DNA of 64,000 bases from Metarhizium brunneum (lineage: Eukaryota; Ascomycota; Sordariomycetes; Hypocreales; Clavicipitaceae), in contig NC_089426.1 in NCBI RefSeq assembly GCF_013426205.1, forward strand, positions 930,001-994,000. Reading direction: 5' to 3'. The notes beneath the pieces are model-generated. The model was not told where the DNA came from, did not search any database, and was given only the letters and a program-made list of their open reading frames with translations. Both the position numbers and the translations under genes were made by a program. Shown piece by piece: positions 44,119-56,400 of the stretch (positions are counted from its first letter, which is position 1; every line of letters begins with the position of its first letter).

Positions 44119-45995
44119 GGCGGAGAAGACGGGTGAGATGGTCGTGGCCGACGTGTTGTCCGGGTCTACATCTGCGCAATCTATCACGGGTATCTGGAGA
44201 GCTGTTTGACGATCAGGTGTCCTGCCGGAAGACGAGGCAGACGGCGTTTGCAGATGGCTGTTTTGAACAACGACCTCGTCCTGATGGAGCGTTAGACGCC
44301 GTATGGACCAGGGCCGGCGCACAAACTTACAGCAGGATGTATTGCTATTGTAGGAGCTCTCTTCCGTGACGGAAATTCGGTCTCTGGTGATTGCTCGCCA
44401 TAGCTGCCAGCCAAGGGCAACATTGCACTCCTCCTGGTACGTCGAGCCGGCTACGCATCTGTCAGCTACCCAAGGGGTTGGTGACGGAAACAGAGGCCGC
44501 GACGGAGACTCATCCGAGGAGGCCCGGCTCTTTATTGGATCGATGCGCAGCTGATTGCGCAGAGGCGAAGACAGGGGCGGTGCTCGCGCATCGTGTCCAA
44601 GGTACTGGGGTGGCGTGACAAGTGCAAAAACAAGCACCAAGGGAGCAGTCGGTTAAGTGTGCAGGTATAAAAGGACATGGAAGGACCAGACGGAAGCGCG
44701 GAAGCTAAGTGGCATGGAGTAGAGACGAGGGGTCGGCGGCTCGTGGAGACGACGTCGACCAGTTGACCCTCAGCTCCGTTGCCCCCTCATGTGAACATTG
44801 GCTTCCCGTGGCCAAGTCAAATGACGAGGCGCCGTGGCTTGTCCTGGCCTACCGAGCGATGAACATGGCTGCCGTGAGGCCACTGAGCAAATCGGCAATG
44901 TCATGATTTCCACTTGACCTTTTTTTTTCGGCATGGCGCATGGTTGAAGGATCAACGACGCAGTCTGGCAAGGTCGCATCAATCGTCCCACAACGGCTTC
45001 GGCAGCAGGAACAGAGCTGCGAGTGATGAATTGTGGTTTCACCAGACACCCCCCGTCATTTACAACCAGACACCGGCAGCCCGGCACAAGGCCTGTAATA
45101 GCTGATCTCACAGCTGTGGAGTTTTGCTTGTGGCTGACAACTTCCGGCCCAATCTGGCCCCACAAGCCACTTATGATGAGGACGTCAACGACCGACCGGA
45201 CAGCTTCTGAACGGGTTGCGACCCATACTTCGGCAAGTGTGGGGACGAACGGGCTGCTGGACCTTCAATGTTGGGCAAGGCAGCATCGAATGGGTCAAGT
45301 CACAGGATGGAGTACGGCATAGCATAGTTGAGAGCTTAATACGCGGGGTGGCCCAAGTCAAAACCCCAGCCGCATGCCAGGTGCCTCTTTGGCCGCCTTC
45401 TACGGAGTATTCCATCAATGATCAATTGATCTGCATTGACCTCATGGACTCACCATGGAACCTTGGCTGCGGCCTGGAACCGAGTTGGTTGAGCGAAACC
45501 AACGCCGGCTCGAGCTATCCATAATTTAGCATTTCGCGCATCAAGCAATGTAACTCGCGGAAAACCCCTGGAACGCCTCGTTTTCCTTCACGGAGGAGAA
45601 TGTACAGAGTACGGAGTACCTTGCCAGAACAGCGCAGCTTCACACATGTCAACGGTGCACCTGTAACAGGCGTCGTGCTGCCTGGGCCGATGGTGGCTTA
45701 GACCTGCCGATGAGACAAGGATGGTCCGTCCATGTCGTCTGAAAAGCATTCATGGCCCATGTGCACCCGTCATCTGCGCCGTGACTGAACATTGAACTGC
45801 CAGCACTTGAGGCTTGGCCCGGCTGATTCCCGTCCAAGAGGTGAGCGGGACATAAGCCCCCAAGGACCGTGGCACGGCCACTCTACGCCAACCGTCTCCC
45901 AAGCTTTTGCCCGACGGGAACTGAGTTTTCTCGTGTCTGGTCCGGTGTATACATTTTCGAATCCACGGGCACAGCTCGCCAAGCCATAACGCAAA
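44119..45995. other. Divergent region between Ca2+-ATPase and first exchanger
   Basis: 1.9 kb shared 5' region; part (44119-44350) may be coding as an upstream extension of the ATPase. A GTGGCTGA at 45130-45137 partly resembles the calcineurin-responsive CrzA element; one partial match could be chance. No other gene is supported. Contains several short palindromic or simple runs but no LTR-like end. Confidence 0.4.
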
Positions 45996-47368
45996 ATGGA
46001 GACCAGCAACCGGCCGCAGCAGCCCGTATCGACAATCCGGCGGGCGGCCACGAGCACGCTGGCCCGGCTCTTCCATGCCGACTCGTTGCTGGTGTTTGTG
46101 CCGTTGGGCTTCGCGGCACACTGGGCGCGATGGCCAGACACGCTCGTCACGCTGAGCAATGTGCTTGCCATCATGCCTCTGTCGGCCCGTCTGTCCGACG
46201 CCTCCGACACCATGGGCGACAGATGGGGCAGCTTGATCGGCGGCCTGATCAACGCGACCTTTGGAAACACGGTCGAGCTAATTGTGAGTATATACGCAAC
46301 ACACATGGCGCATGAGAGCCTCGCGACTAAATTCACGACAGGTGGGCATCCTCGCCATCCTTCGACATGAGCCGCGGCTCGCGCAGTCCATGATGATTGG
46401 CAGCATCCTCTCCGACATTCTCCTGGTTCGTCAACGCCCGCGGGCGGCCTGATCTTGTTCTAACGACCACAGGTCCAAGGCTGCTGCTTCATCACGGCGG
46501 CCCGCGGCACCGGCGTGTTGAACGTCAACTCGGCCGTGGCCGACACCCTGTCCACCCTCATGATCATCACCACGGTGGCGCTTGTCCTCCCGGCGGCGCT
46601 GTACTCGACGTTTGCCGCCAAGTCGGGCGGCGAGAGAGACCTCGGCCGCATGGTGCTCAACTTTAGCCGCGCCACGGCCCTCGTGCTTCTCTGCGTCTAC
46701 GTCGCCTACCTGTACTTTCAACTCAAGACGCACTCGTCCATTTTTGTAGACGAAGACGAGGATGGAGAAGATGACGACCAGCACCATGATGTCTTGCCGT
46801 CTTCGTTGCCGCAGAGCCAGGCTGCTGCCGAGGAGGTTCCGCAGACGGATAGGCCCTCCATGGCAGATATTTCTGTCGCTGCGCTGACGCTGCTCGTGTC
46901 CGGGCTTCTCATCGCCAAATGCACGGCAAACTTTATGGATTCCTTGAATGGCACCTCGCGCGCCTTGAATATTTCCAAAACCTTCATCGCCATCATCATC
47001 ATGCCGCTTGCGAGCAACGCTTCGGAACTGGCACAGGTGGTGGCCGCCTCGAGGAATCAAAAGATTGACTTTGCCATTGGCGTCATTATCGGCAGCATCC
47101 TGCAGATATCGCTGTTTGTCTTGCCGTTGCTGGTGGTCGTGGGATGGATACTACGCCTACCCGTGGATCTCTACTTTGAGCCGTCGCAAACCTACATTCT
47201 TCTTTTGGCAGTCATCATGGTCAACCAAGTGCTCCAAGACAAGCATTATACTTTTTTACACGGGACATTGCTTATAGCAGTGTAAGATGTACCGATTTTC
47301 TGCGTAACAAGACACCGCTAATTTCCATCTCTAGCTACGTTGTCATCATGGCGGCTTACTTTACATGA
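45996..47368 (+). CDS. CAX-type Ca2+/H+ exchanger, copy 1
   Basis: Four exons: 45996..46283, 46342..46425, 46473..47281 and 47335..47368, introns of 58, 47 and 53 nt, 404 aa. About ten or eleven TM helices. Cation motif 1 reads GGLINATFGNTVELI at the end of exon 1; motif 2 is PLASNASELAQVV (47004-47042) with its Glu kept, followed by IDFAIGVIIGSILQISLF. An acidic loop (DEDEDGEDDDQHH) lies between the halves, as in VCX1-like proteins. It should exchange vacuolar H+ for cytosolic Ca2+. Of the three copies, this one keeps both acidic sites. It converges with copy 2, 41 bp between the stop codons. Substrate Ca2+ versus Mn2+ is not resolved. Confidence 0.92.
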
Positions 47369-47409
47369 CTGCTTCTAATCCCGATACATGCCGCGAATCT
47401 TGTCGACAC

Positions 47410-48995
47410 TCAAAAACGACGAATTCCCAAGGCAGATAGGCTGGTTTTGGTAACATCGGGTCGGACATATAACGCAATGGCAATAGATAGGTACCTAGTG
47501 GACATTCAATGTTAGCAAACCCCGGCGGCAGGCGTCGGCTTATTGCAAAGTACATACGTCCCCATGAGCATGATTCCTTCGAAATACGTCGTTTTTCCAT
47601 GCTGCACCAGGTACGTCATGGTCAAGATGGCCATCAAGAATATGACGGCTTCGAAAAGTCCAAAACTCAGTTTCATAGGCTCGCCCACCGCCCAGCCAAG
47701 CAGGACCAGCATAGGCAGGATGAAGAGCTCCGTGTCGAAAACGTTGGTCATGATGGAACGGATGGCAAAGTCGAGACGGCCCATGCCACTCGGCAACGCA
47801 TCGGGGCTGGATCGAGTGTGCCTGATGATGGTAACCGCCTTCATCAAGCTGCCGGCCTGGGGCACCACGACCAGCGCCACAAAGGACTCGGACACGCCCA
47901 GAGCCTTGGTAGCTCCAGCCAAGCTCCGTACCAGATAATAGCTACACAAGGCCGTGAGTGCAAGAGCCCCCAGACCCACGAGGGTCATGTTCACATGAGA
48001 TGGGCCAGATCCACGGCTCGACCCGGATACAGATGAGACGCCGGTACTGGTCCGGCTGAGACGGGGGGCGTTGGGGTTCCGGGGAAAGATGCGATTGTGC
48101 GTTCGGAAGCGAAACACAAGGTATGCCAGGAACAGGAACATTTGGACGAGGGACGTGGCGCGCGACAGAAACAGAGGGTCCCTGTTGACCTTGTCGGCGT
48201 GGTGCTTCTCCTCGACAGCCATGGCAATCACGGTCGGGATCGCGAGGCAAATGGAACCGCTCATGACGAGGGACGACATGATGGAGGTCCGGGTTCTGCT
48301 GAAGGGCTCCTTTTTCTTCCCGTAGCTAGCCACGAGAAAACTGAAGCCCAGCACCTGCGCAGTGGTCCTTTGGTCAGCAGCAGCCCGCGAGTTGGCACGA
48401 AGACGGAATGGGGCTCTGGGAGGCGCACAAAGAGGCAATATGTCAGAATACTTCCAATCATGATCCATTGCGCGAGCTGCGCTTTGCCCTGCAGCAAGGC
48501 GCACATGCCGAGCTAGAAACGCAGTAGAGTTAATCGACGAGAAAGCACACTGCCGGGTCCTCGCGTCCGTACCGTAAGTTCAGTAGCATTTCCAAAGACG
48601 GCGCGCAGCAGTCCGCCGAGCAGGGCGTAGTCGGCGGTAAATGCGAGAATGGTGTAGAGAACCAGGGCGGAAAGAGGCACGAGGGCGATAAAATTGAGGG
48701 CGAAGACGACGACGACGTGAAGACGCAGAAAGCCCGCCGCTATGCCCGCGGGAGCAAACACCAGCAGCGCCTTGGTCGGGCTGGAGTAGAGCTCCTGCAG
48801 CAGAGTCGCGATCTCTTGGTAATGCGTTTCTGTCCGCATCCGCAGAAACATGGACTGGGTCCTGGCGACGGGCGGTATCGACTCGTCTCTTCCAGGCGCC
48901 TCGGCGTCGTCTGCGGCTGCCCTGCCTTCGGCCATGGCGCGTCGTCGAGCTCGAATGCTTGCTGCGAGCTGTGGGTGGCTATCGGCGCCGGGCAT
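47410..48995 (-). CDS. CAX-type exchanger paralog, copy 2, second motif lost
   Basis: Four exons: 48995..48573, 48512..48429, 48354..47558 and 47494..47410, introns of 60, 74 and 63 nt, 462 aa from the ATG at 48995. Introns sit at the same places as in copies 1 and 3, and the second exon is again 84 nt. Motif 1 is GNATELT with LLRAVF before it in place of the usual L-I-N-A-T. Where motif 2 (GNAxEH) is expected it reads VVVPQAGSLMKAV, so the second conserved acid is gone; MGRLDFAIRSIMTN follows in place of the usual DLA-G-GSS-Q. Arg-rich N-terminus. Probably a membrane protein of the vacuole or related compartment; exchange activity is doubtful. Confidence 0.88.
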
Positions 48996-49565
48996 CGTTG
49001 GAGTGTTGACGCTATCTAGACTATCTCCAAGGACGACAAGCCAGTGCTTGGCGTTTATGGGGGGTTCGAGATGGAGCCTCAAGGGGCCATGGGCCGGCTC
49101 GACGGCCAATCTGACGTCTGGTCTGGTCAAGTGCAAAATGGCACGCTGATTGACCCTTTGTGACGTGGTCTGGCGGGGCGACGTGCTCGATGATCCAAAG
49201 CAGTCCGTCCATCATCTGCACGCCGTCACGGAACCTGGCCGCGTTTGTGAGACAGTGTAATTAATTCTTGACCCTGGCTGAGCAACTCTCAGCTTCCGGG
49301 TGACTGCAGCCAAAAGGTGCCGTTTGATCCAGTAACCCTGGCGACTTTTGCATAGCCACTGCAAGCTTGGGCGCATCAATCGATGACGGCTCCACCGAGG
49401 TTGGACATCAAAGCATCAATTGATGATGCATTTGCTCTGTCTGACCGGTGGTAGACTGGCAGTGCGCTTTGCTTTGTCCAACATTGAAGCAAGCACCGAG
49501 TAGTTGTGCCAGAGAGTGAGCCGTCTGGTCTCTCTGGGCCCTCAAAACACCCGCCAAGCATCACC
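48996..49565. other. Divergent promoter of exchanger copies 2 and 3
   Basis: 570 bp between two divergent ATGs, so both genes may share control. No obvious TATA box or calcineurin-responsive element was identified by eye. No gene within. Confidence 0.5.
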
Positions 49566-50954
49566 ATGAGTCCAGAGACGCAGAGCCCGAGGGACGACGA
49601 GACGCGGCCGCTGCTTGCCACCACGCAAAATGGCCAGGCCACGCGCCGAAAAGACCTACTGCAGAGCGCACGCAAAGAGGGCACGCACGCCTTGATGGCA
49701 GCCCTGACGTGCAGCTATTCCAACGTGCTGCTTCCCTGCGTGCCTCTGGGCCTCATGGCCGGCGGATGGGGATGGCCGCCGGCCGCCGTCTTCGTCCTCA
49801 ACTTCCTGGCCATGCTGCCGCTGGCTTCGATCCTCACCTTTGGAACCGAGCAGCTGGCTGCCATTGTAGGTTCCGTGGCCGGCGGCCTGATCAACGCCAC
49901 GTTTGGCAATGCAGTAGAAATGATTGTACGGTCCCCTCTGCCCGCGTCCACGCAAAACCATGTGCTCACCCTCACATAGGTGGGAATAAGTGCCTTGAGA
50001 GAGAATGAAATATCCATCGTCCAGTCGAGCATGATTGGAAGTATTCTGTCTTCTATTCTGCTGGTCAGTGAAACTCACCCTTCCGTCTTGTCGCTTTGCT
50101 CATCAAGGTTATAGATTCTCGGAACGTGTTTCCTGCTCGCTGGCCAGGGGAAGAAGTCAGTCGACATCAACGTCGACGTCGCTGGCGTTTTGACATCTCT
50201 CATGATTATATCCTGCGTATCGCTCATCATGCCCTCGGCGCTGCACATGTCGGACCCCAACCGTGGCGGCTCCAACGACCATCCCAGCGAGCACGTTTTG
50301 CTCCTGTCGCGCATCACCGCCGTCATACTGCTCTTGTTTTACCTCATTTACCTGTACTTTCAATCGGTCACGCACGCGGACCTGTTTAGCGAGGAGGAGG
50401 ACCAGCCTGAGGACAAGCTGCACGGCCTGTCCAGCAGCATCATCCTCGTGCTTGCCACTCTCGGCGTCTCCTTTTGCTCTGATGCGCTCGTCGATAGCGT
50501 CGATGGCTTCGTCGAAGCGCTAGGGGTCAGCAGAAGCTTCATTGGCCTCATTATTGTGCCGATTGTCGGCAACGCAGGGTGTCTGGTCGGGACGGTGCAG
50601 TGGTCGAGGTCGGATCGCGTCAATCTCGCCGTGTCCGTGATTGTCGGGGCGACGCTGCAGATTTCGCTCTTTGTCACGCCCTTTCTCATCGTGGTTGGCT
50701 GGATCATGGGCAAGCCCATGTCGCTGCAGTTTGACACGTTTGAGACGATTGTGTTGACCATGTCGACGCTGGTTGTGAACTGTATAGTGCACGATGGGTC
50801 GACGAATTACTTTGAGGGCTTGTTGCTGGTGAGCACGTAAGTGGTGCCGTTTATACCCGTTGACGTTTTGTATGATCTTCTAACTGTTTGTAGGTATGTG
50901 ATTATCGGTATAGCTTTTTTTGTTCATCCGGATGCGGTCGCAACTTCATCGTGA
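49566..50954 (+). CDS. CAX-type exchanger paralog, copy 3, second motif altered
   Basis: Four exons: 49566..49925, 49980..50063, 50115..50836 and 50894..50954, introns of 54, 51 and 57 nt, 408 aa. The second exon is again 84 nt, and the final intron falls in the same codon phase and place as in copies 1 and 2. Motif 1 is intact (GLINATFGNAVEMI). Motif 2 reads IVGNAGCLVGTV where GNAAEHVTAV is usual: the Glu is replaced by Cys, while the next block (VNLAVSVIVGATLQISLF) is conserved. An acidic loop (SEEEDQPEDKL) separates the halves. A membrane exchanger by fold; cation exchange may be weakened or altered. Confidence 0.9.
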
Positions 50955-51541
50955 CTAGGCATGTCTCCTCGGCGCTGGGGCTTGCTTTCGGATTTGAATT
51001 TGGTCAGCTTGATGCGGTATACTAGAAAATAAAGATGATTCGGCATTGGTTCTGTTTTTGCTACAAAGGTTGTCAGGGACTAGAGATGTCTGCGTTCAAT
51101 GTTGCTTTAGAAGCCTCGGGCCTCGGGCTGGCCGTTACCGACGCGGTGGCTTTGGCTCTTCTTTGCCTTTTAACCAAGCTGCGCTCCTATTTGGTTCAAT
51201 GTTACGATGGTAGGACAACGAATCGGGTGTTTAAACCGCTCATGGTGGTGCTTGCAACGATTTTTCTGGTTGCAAGCATTACCATTTGTAGCCCTTGCAG
51301 TGCACGACCAAACCCGATTCCTCGCCATATTCTTTTCTCCTCTGGAAATATTTGCTTTCTGGTCTAGGGGTATACATCTCACATGCATCTCAGACGGCCG
51401 CTTACGCCGCTGATGCATAACGCTATGCATCACGGTGTCATCAAGTCATTGCTGACGATTCACCGCCTTCCAAGGTCCTTGCTCATCTCATCACAACATT
51501 TCAATACCTCCTCTGGCCTTGATCGTTTACTTGGAGCTCCA
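50955..51541. other. Intergenic, no gene seen
   Basis: About 590 bp downstream of exchanger copy 3; short frames without family resemblance. Confidence 0.5.
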
Positions 51542-51897
51542 ATCATGTCTCCAGCTTTGGTTCATACACGGCAACCGCTGCGACTCGACACTAGCCGATC
51601 AACACTGGCCGTGGTCCAGACAAAAGGCATCCGGGACAGTCTGCGAAGGCTCTCGCCCAGCGAGACATTTGAGATTGAGACACTACACATCTTGGACAAC
51701 AAGGACAAGTCTACGGCCCTCTACGACTTTGGCCAAAAGAGCCTTGAACAGCCGAGTTGGAAGAGAAGCTGACGTCGGGCCAATTGGACATGGTCGTGCA
51801 TTGTCTCAAAGGTACGAAGCTCTACCGTCCCATTTTTGCCCAGAGCCAACGCCCGTCAGATATATCAAGGTCGATTCCCGGCTCGTGTGACCTCTGA
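51542..51897 (+). pseudogene. Possible degraded gene with a frameshift (weak)
   Basis: A frame containing SLRRLSPSETFEIETLHI and TALYDFGQKSLEQ (to about 51750) is followed, after a shift of one base, by ELEEKLTSGQLDMVVHCLKG up to the stop at 51895-51897. Both parts look like ordinary globular protein and would join smoothly. No family recognised. It may be a broken gene, a real frame with a missed intron, or chance. Confidence 0.25.
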
Positions 51898-52237
51898 CGA
51901 ATGATCAAGCCTCAGAATTGAGGTGGGATCTTGCCGCAGGGCTCATAGACGGGCTTTCGGACCTAGATAGATGGATGAATTGACATTTGTTAAGCAAATC
52001 ATCTCTTCCCGGTCAGGCTGCTTCGTCTTTGAGAAACGCCAACGAATGTTGTGACCGGATTTCGGAGCTCAGATGTCAAACCGGCCATCCCGTGCCGCTT
52101 CCCCGCTTACACGCCACAACATGGCCGACGAATCAATATCATGTCCATCTCTACAATGTAAGACTTGCTCAATACCTATAGTCCGCTTCGTCCATTTCCC
52201 CAAGAACAACTTTCCCATCTCGCAAACATATCTCCCA
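51898..52237. other. 5' region of the methyltransferase gene
   Basis: No gene; may contain an alternative start of the methyltransferase at 52073 (in frame, with extra residues MSNRPSRAASP...). Confidence 0.4.
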
Positions 52238-53192
52238 ATGGACAAAGCTACACTCGAGCCGGCGATGGAGACCGGCCCAGAAAAGGCCAAAACATCCTGG
52301 CAGGAATACGCCTATATCAAAGAATTGCCAGACGACATTGCGCCATTCAAAGAACTACTCCAGCAGTACAGCAAAGTCCCTCCGGACAAGGTTGACGAAT
52401 TACTTCTCCGCACCGTACGTCACACCCCAGCAATTGATGCGCAATGCCATGGCCGCCGCTGATACGACCCCCATCAATTGACAGCGAGACCGGCTCTGGG
52501 ACGTGGTCAACTATCCCTGCATCGGCCTCTGGGCCTTTACCAAGCTGCACAGCACCACAGACTCGCGCTTCGAAGCCGCCACGCAGCGACTCCTCGCCGA
52601 GGACCCCGTCGAGTCCGGCGGCACAAGGCCCGCCATCCTCGACATCGGCTGCTGCATCGGCCAGACCCTTCGCCACCTCGCCCACAAGGGCGTGCATCCC
52701 TCGCGCCTGTACGGGACAGACCTGCGCCCCGAGTTTATACGCATTGGAAACGAGCTCTTTGGGGACGAGCAGCGAGGGCTTACCTTTGTAGCGGGGGACG
52801 TGTTGAATGCCGACGACAGCAGCATGAAGGAACTAGATGGCAAGGTGACACTGATTCACGCCGCGTACTTTTTTCATCTTTTCACGTGGGACGACCAGGT
52901 CAGGATCGGCGAGCGCATGGTGCGCTTCCTGCAGCCGGGGACGAGCGACGCCGTCGTTTTCGGGAGGCACATTGGCACGCTGAGGCCCCGGGAGTTGGAG
53001 GTCCCGACCACACGTGCGTCCAGGTGCTACCTCCATGACGGGGAGAGTTTCCAGAGACTGTGGGATGAGGTGGGCAGCAGGACGGGCACGAGGTGGCGCG
53101 TGGAGGCGGAGATGGCGGACCGGCTGCACGTGCGGTTTCCGTTTTTTGGCGACGACGAGAAGTACATGTCCTTTGGGGTTTACCAGATATAA
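52238..53192 (+). CDS. Class I SAM-dependent methyltransferase
   Basis: Two exons, 52238..52414 and 52485..53192, with a 70-nt intron (GTACGT, TTGACAG), give 294 aa. Start chosen at MDKATLEPAMETG; in-frame ATGs at 52073 and 52124 would add up to 55 residues. The SAM-binding motif I is ILDIGCCIGQTLRHLA, followed by the acidic loop LYGTDLRPEFIRIG and LTFVAGDVLNADD, then the motif IV region VTLIHAAYFFHLFTWDDQ. This fold includes small-molecule O- or N-methyltransferases of fungal secondary metabolism. No synthase is adjacent, so the substrate is open. It converges with the oxoprolinase-like gene, 230 bp between stops. Confidence 0.88.
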
Positions 53193-53422
53193 TCTCAATG
53201 TAGTGTTTGGTATAGTATCCTAGTATAACATGTCTATATATTTTTTGAATTACGTGTGGCTGTAGCTTATAATTCTCGTCATGCACACACGCCGCTGTTT
53301 ACAAGTCTATTACATGACTATTCGCTTGCTCAAGTTTCAAGCGCTCATGGCATCTAGCGCGACGGTGATGTGAAACGGCTGATACCAGACCGTCACAATA
53401 AGGAATAGGCTTCCAACGTTGG

Positions 53423-56400
53423 TCACACGTTGAACTCGTCAATCACGCTCCGCGGCTCGGTGAACGGCACGCCGCCGTCCACCGGGGCCATGTTCAAGCC
53501 GAACCCTGCCGGGCCGCCAATGGCCATGGCCGCGTCCGTCTTCCACAGCGGGTGGGCAGGCAGGGCAATGACGCTGACGCGCAGGCCGAACCGCAGGTCC
53601 TGGGAGCCAATGGCCTCGCCGTCGTGGCCGAGAATGGAAATCAGCTCGGGCACGGTGGCGACGACCTGCTGCGATTCCGGGGCGCCCGCGTCGTCGCAGA
53701 GCGCCGCGTACAGGTACTCGTTCTGGAAGGGGATGATCATGTGGCCGTCGGGCTGGGCGGGCTTGGACTCGGCGTCGCGCTCGTCGGCGGCAAAGGGGGC
53801 CAGGACGACGGCGCCCATGGTGTAGCCGCCGTCGAGGTGGCGCTGGACGTCGACGATTTTGCCGGTGAAGAGGACTCTGCCGGCGCAGACGTCAAACTAG
53901 ACGGGGCCGTCGATGTTAGCTGGTGCCCCACGTGGTAGACTTCAAATTGTCATGAATCGGTCTGGACGTACAATGGCGTCCGTGTAGCTCGTCTTGGCTC
54001 GCCTGGCTTGGTGGACAGCCCGTCCCAGGTACCAGCTTTGGGAGAGCGTGTTGGGCACCGCGACGCTCTTTGCCATGGCGCCCGAGATGGGGTTTGTGCC
54101 GCAGGCGCAGCTGAGGCCGAGCTCTACGGCTGCGTTGCGGCAAATCGTCTCGAGGCGCTTTGCGCTGTCGACACCCTGGCGGACGAGTTAGCGACGGCCT
54201 TGGTCACTCATGTGTCTGGTGTATCGGGAGGTGCTCACCATGGCGACAACAGCGTTGCCGCGGGCGTCTGTGATGACGGCAGGCGTCATTTCGTGCCCGT
54301 ACACGCTGAATGTGACTTGGGGCGGCCGGTTAGCGTGCCGTGTAAACTTTGATGGTGATTATGCGAGGGACGCCAGTCTTACTATGATACATGGTTGGAT
54401 AGGCTCTCCCCATGCCGTCGCAATCCAGGACCGGAACGTCAAAGTAAGTGCCGACAGGAAGGGCGGAGAGGCCGTTTCCACCGCCGCTGGCTTCACGGTT
54501 AGTTTTTCACAGACTCACTAGCAATGGTAGGAATTGGGGGCGCCGAGAACGCACATCTCGTCGGCAAGAACGGCATCAAACGTCTCTATGTGCTGGATCC
54601 TGTTGACAGCCTTGATGGCATCCACGATTTCGTTGCCCGCAGCAATGCGTTCGTTGATCACGCTCGGGCTGCCATACCACGTGCCGAGGCATACAACAGC
54701 ATCGTCCCTCAACGACTTGGGAGAGATGATGCGCATCCGGCCCTTGTCATTGTTGCTCAGGCACTGCAGACTCTTCAAGTACTCGTAGTACGTTGGGCCG
54801 CCGCCGCCGGTGCCCAAGATGGCACACCCCGTCGAGATGAGTTCGAGGTCGATATCCGACGGGTACCAGGTGCCGCCTCGCACGTCCGGACGGTATGTGG
54901 CCAAGTCGACCCCCAGCGAAGGCTTGGTCGTCGGGTGGAGGGCATTCGGGACGCCGACCTTTTCGCCCTCGTCTTGCTCGTCATCGTGGCCGTTTGCCTC
55001 GTCGCCGCTCCCAGGCGCCTCGAACAAAGTCACGTCGTCGGGAATAGCTAGGGTCCCCACGGCCCGGACCTGGATCCGGATCGTCACCTGCGACATGTAC
55101 TGGAGCGGCATCTTGTTCACCTCGACAATCTTGACGTCGTCCGGCCGGGCCCCCTTGGCAATGGCCTGGTCAATGGCCCTTTGGCACGCCGCGGCAATCA
55201 CTGCCTTTTCATCCTTGCCCTCCAGGATCTCGACGGTGTCGACCTCGCCTGAGATTTTGCCAATGGCCGCGCCGACAGCGTTGGCCGCGCCCTGGTGGAT
55301 GGGCTCGATGCACTTGTCGACGCCGGCAATCTTCTCCGTCACCAGGATGGAGCCGCCGCCGACGAGGAGGACGTGCACCGGCGCCGTCGACACCTTCATC
55401 TTGTCGATGACGGTCTCGAGGAGCGCATTGATGCCCCTGCGGCCGCCCTCGCGAAGCTCAGCCGCCACGTCCTTGACCAGCGAGGCATCGCCGAGAGAAG
55501 CCCTGCCCTCGGCGACGACAATGTCGGTAGCGGTCAGCGTAGGACCCCCAAAGACCTTGGCCTGGGACAGCAGCTCGTGGCCTACGGATCCGGGGCCGAC
55601 GGACACGGACTGCGGCGCGTCCGGGTCAACTGTGACTATACTGCCGCCGCCCAGGCCAATCGAGACGACTTCGGGGATGGAAAAGGCGGTTCGGACACCC
55701 GCAACCTCCACAAACCCGGGGGCCTGACGTGGAAAGCCAGAGGGCAGAAGCGCGCAGACATCCGTGGTTGTGCCTCCAATGTCGACAACAAGAACCTGAG
55801 GCTCGACGGCGTCGTTGGCAGGAGCATCGCCAACACCGGGCAGCCCACAGGCATCGAGCTTCGACTCGACGCCATTCACCACCGGGCCCTTGCCGGCGCC
55901 ATGCCGATCCAGGCCGGCGAGAAAGGCCGCTCCGCTCATGCTGTTGGTCGGCCCGCTCGCAAAGGTCTTGATGGGAAAGTCCGCGGCGGTCTCGGCATCG
56001 ATGAGCGTGCCGTCATTTTGAGAAAGATACAGCGGGCAGGCCAGGCCGAGGCGGCCCACGGCGCGCTTGAAGCCGTTCTTGACCCGGTGCCCGGTCCGCA
56101 GGATAGCAGCGTTGAGGATAGTCGCGTTCTCCCGCTCCACGAACCCGGTCGGCCCAATGTCCTGCGAGCAGACGACGCGCAGGGCGGGCGCCTCGTCGCG
56201 GAGGATAGCCCTGCACCGCTTCTCATAGACGTCGTCGTGGTCCAGGGGGGAGAAGACGCCGACGACGGCCACGGCCCCGACGCCGGACGCGACAATGTCC
56301 CGGGCCGCCGCTCGAACCTGCTCCTCGCGCAGGGGCGCCATGTGGCGGCCGTCCATCTCGAGCCCCCCGTCGAGGTAGTAGGCGCCGCCGTCGAGGACGC

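Noticed and set aside
45130..45137. GTGGCTGA as a calcineurin-response element
   Set aside because: A single partial match to a degenerate motif in 1.9 kb is expected by chance.
51866..51886. tRNA T-arm-like sequence (GGTCGATTCCCGGC)
   Set aside because: No cloverleaf in the preceding 75 bases; likely chance within a protein-like frame.
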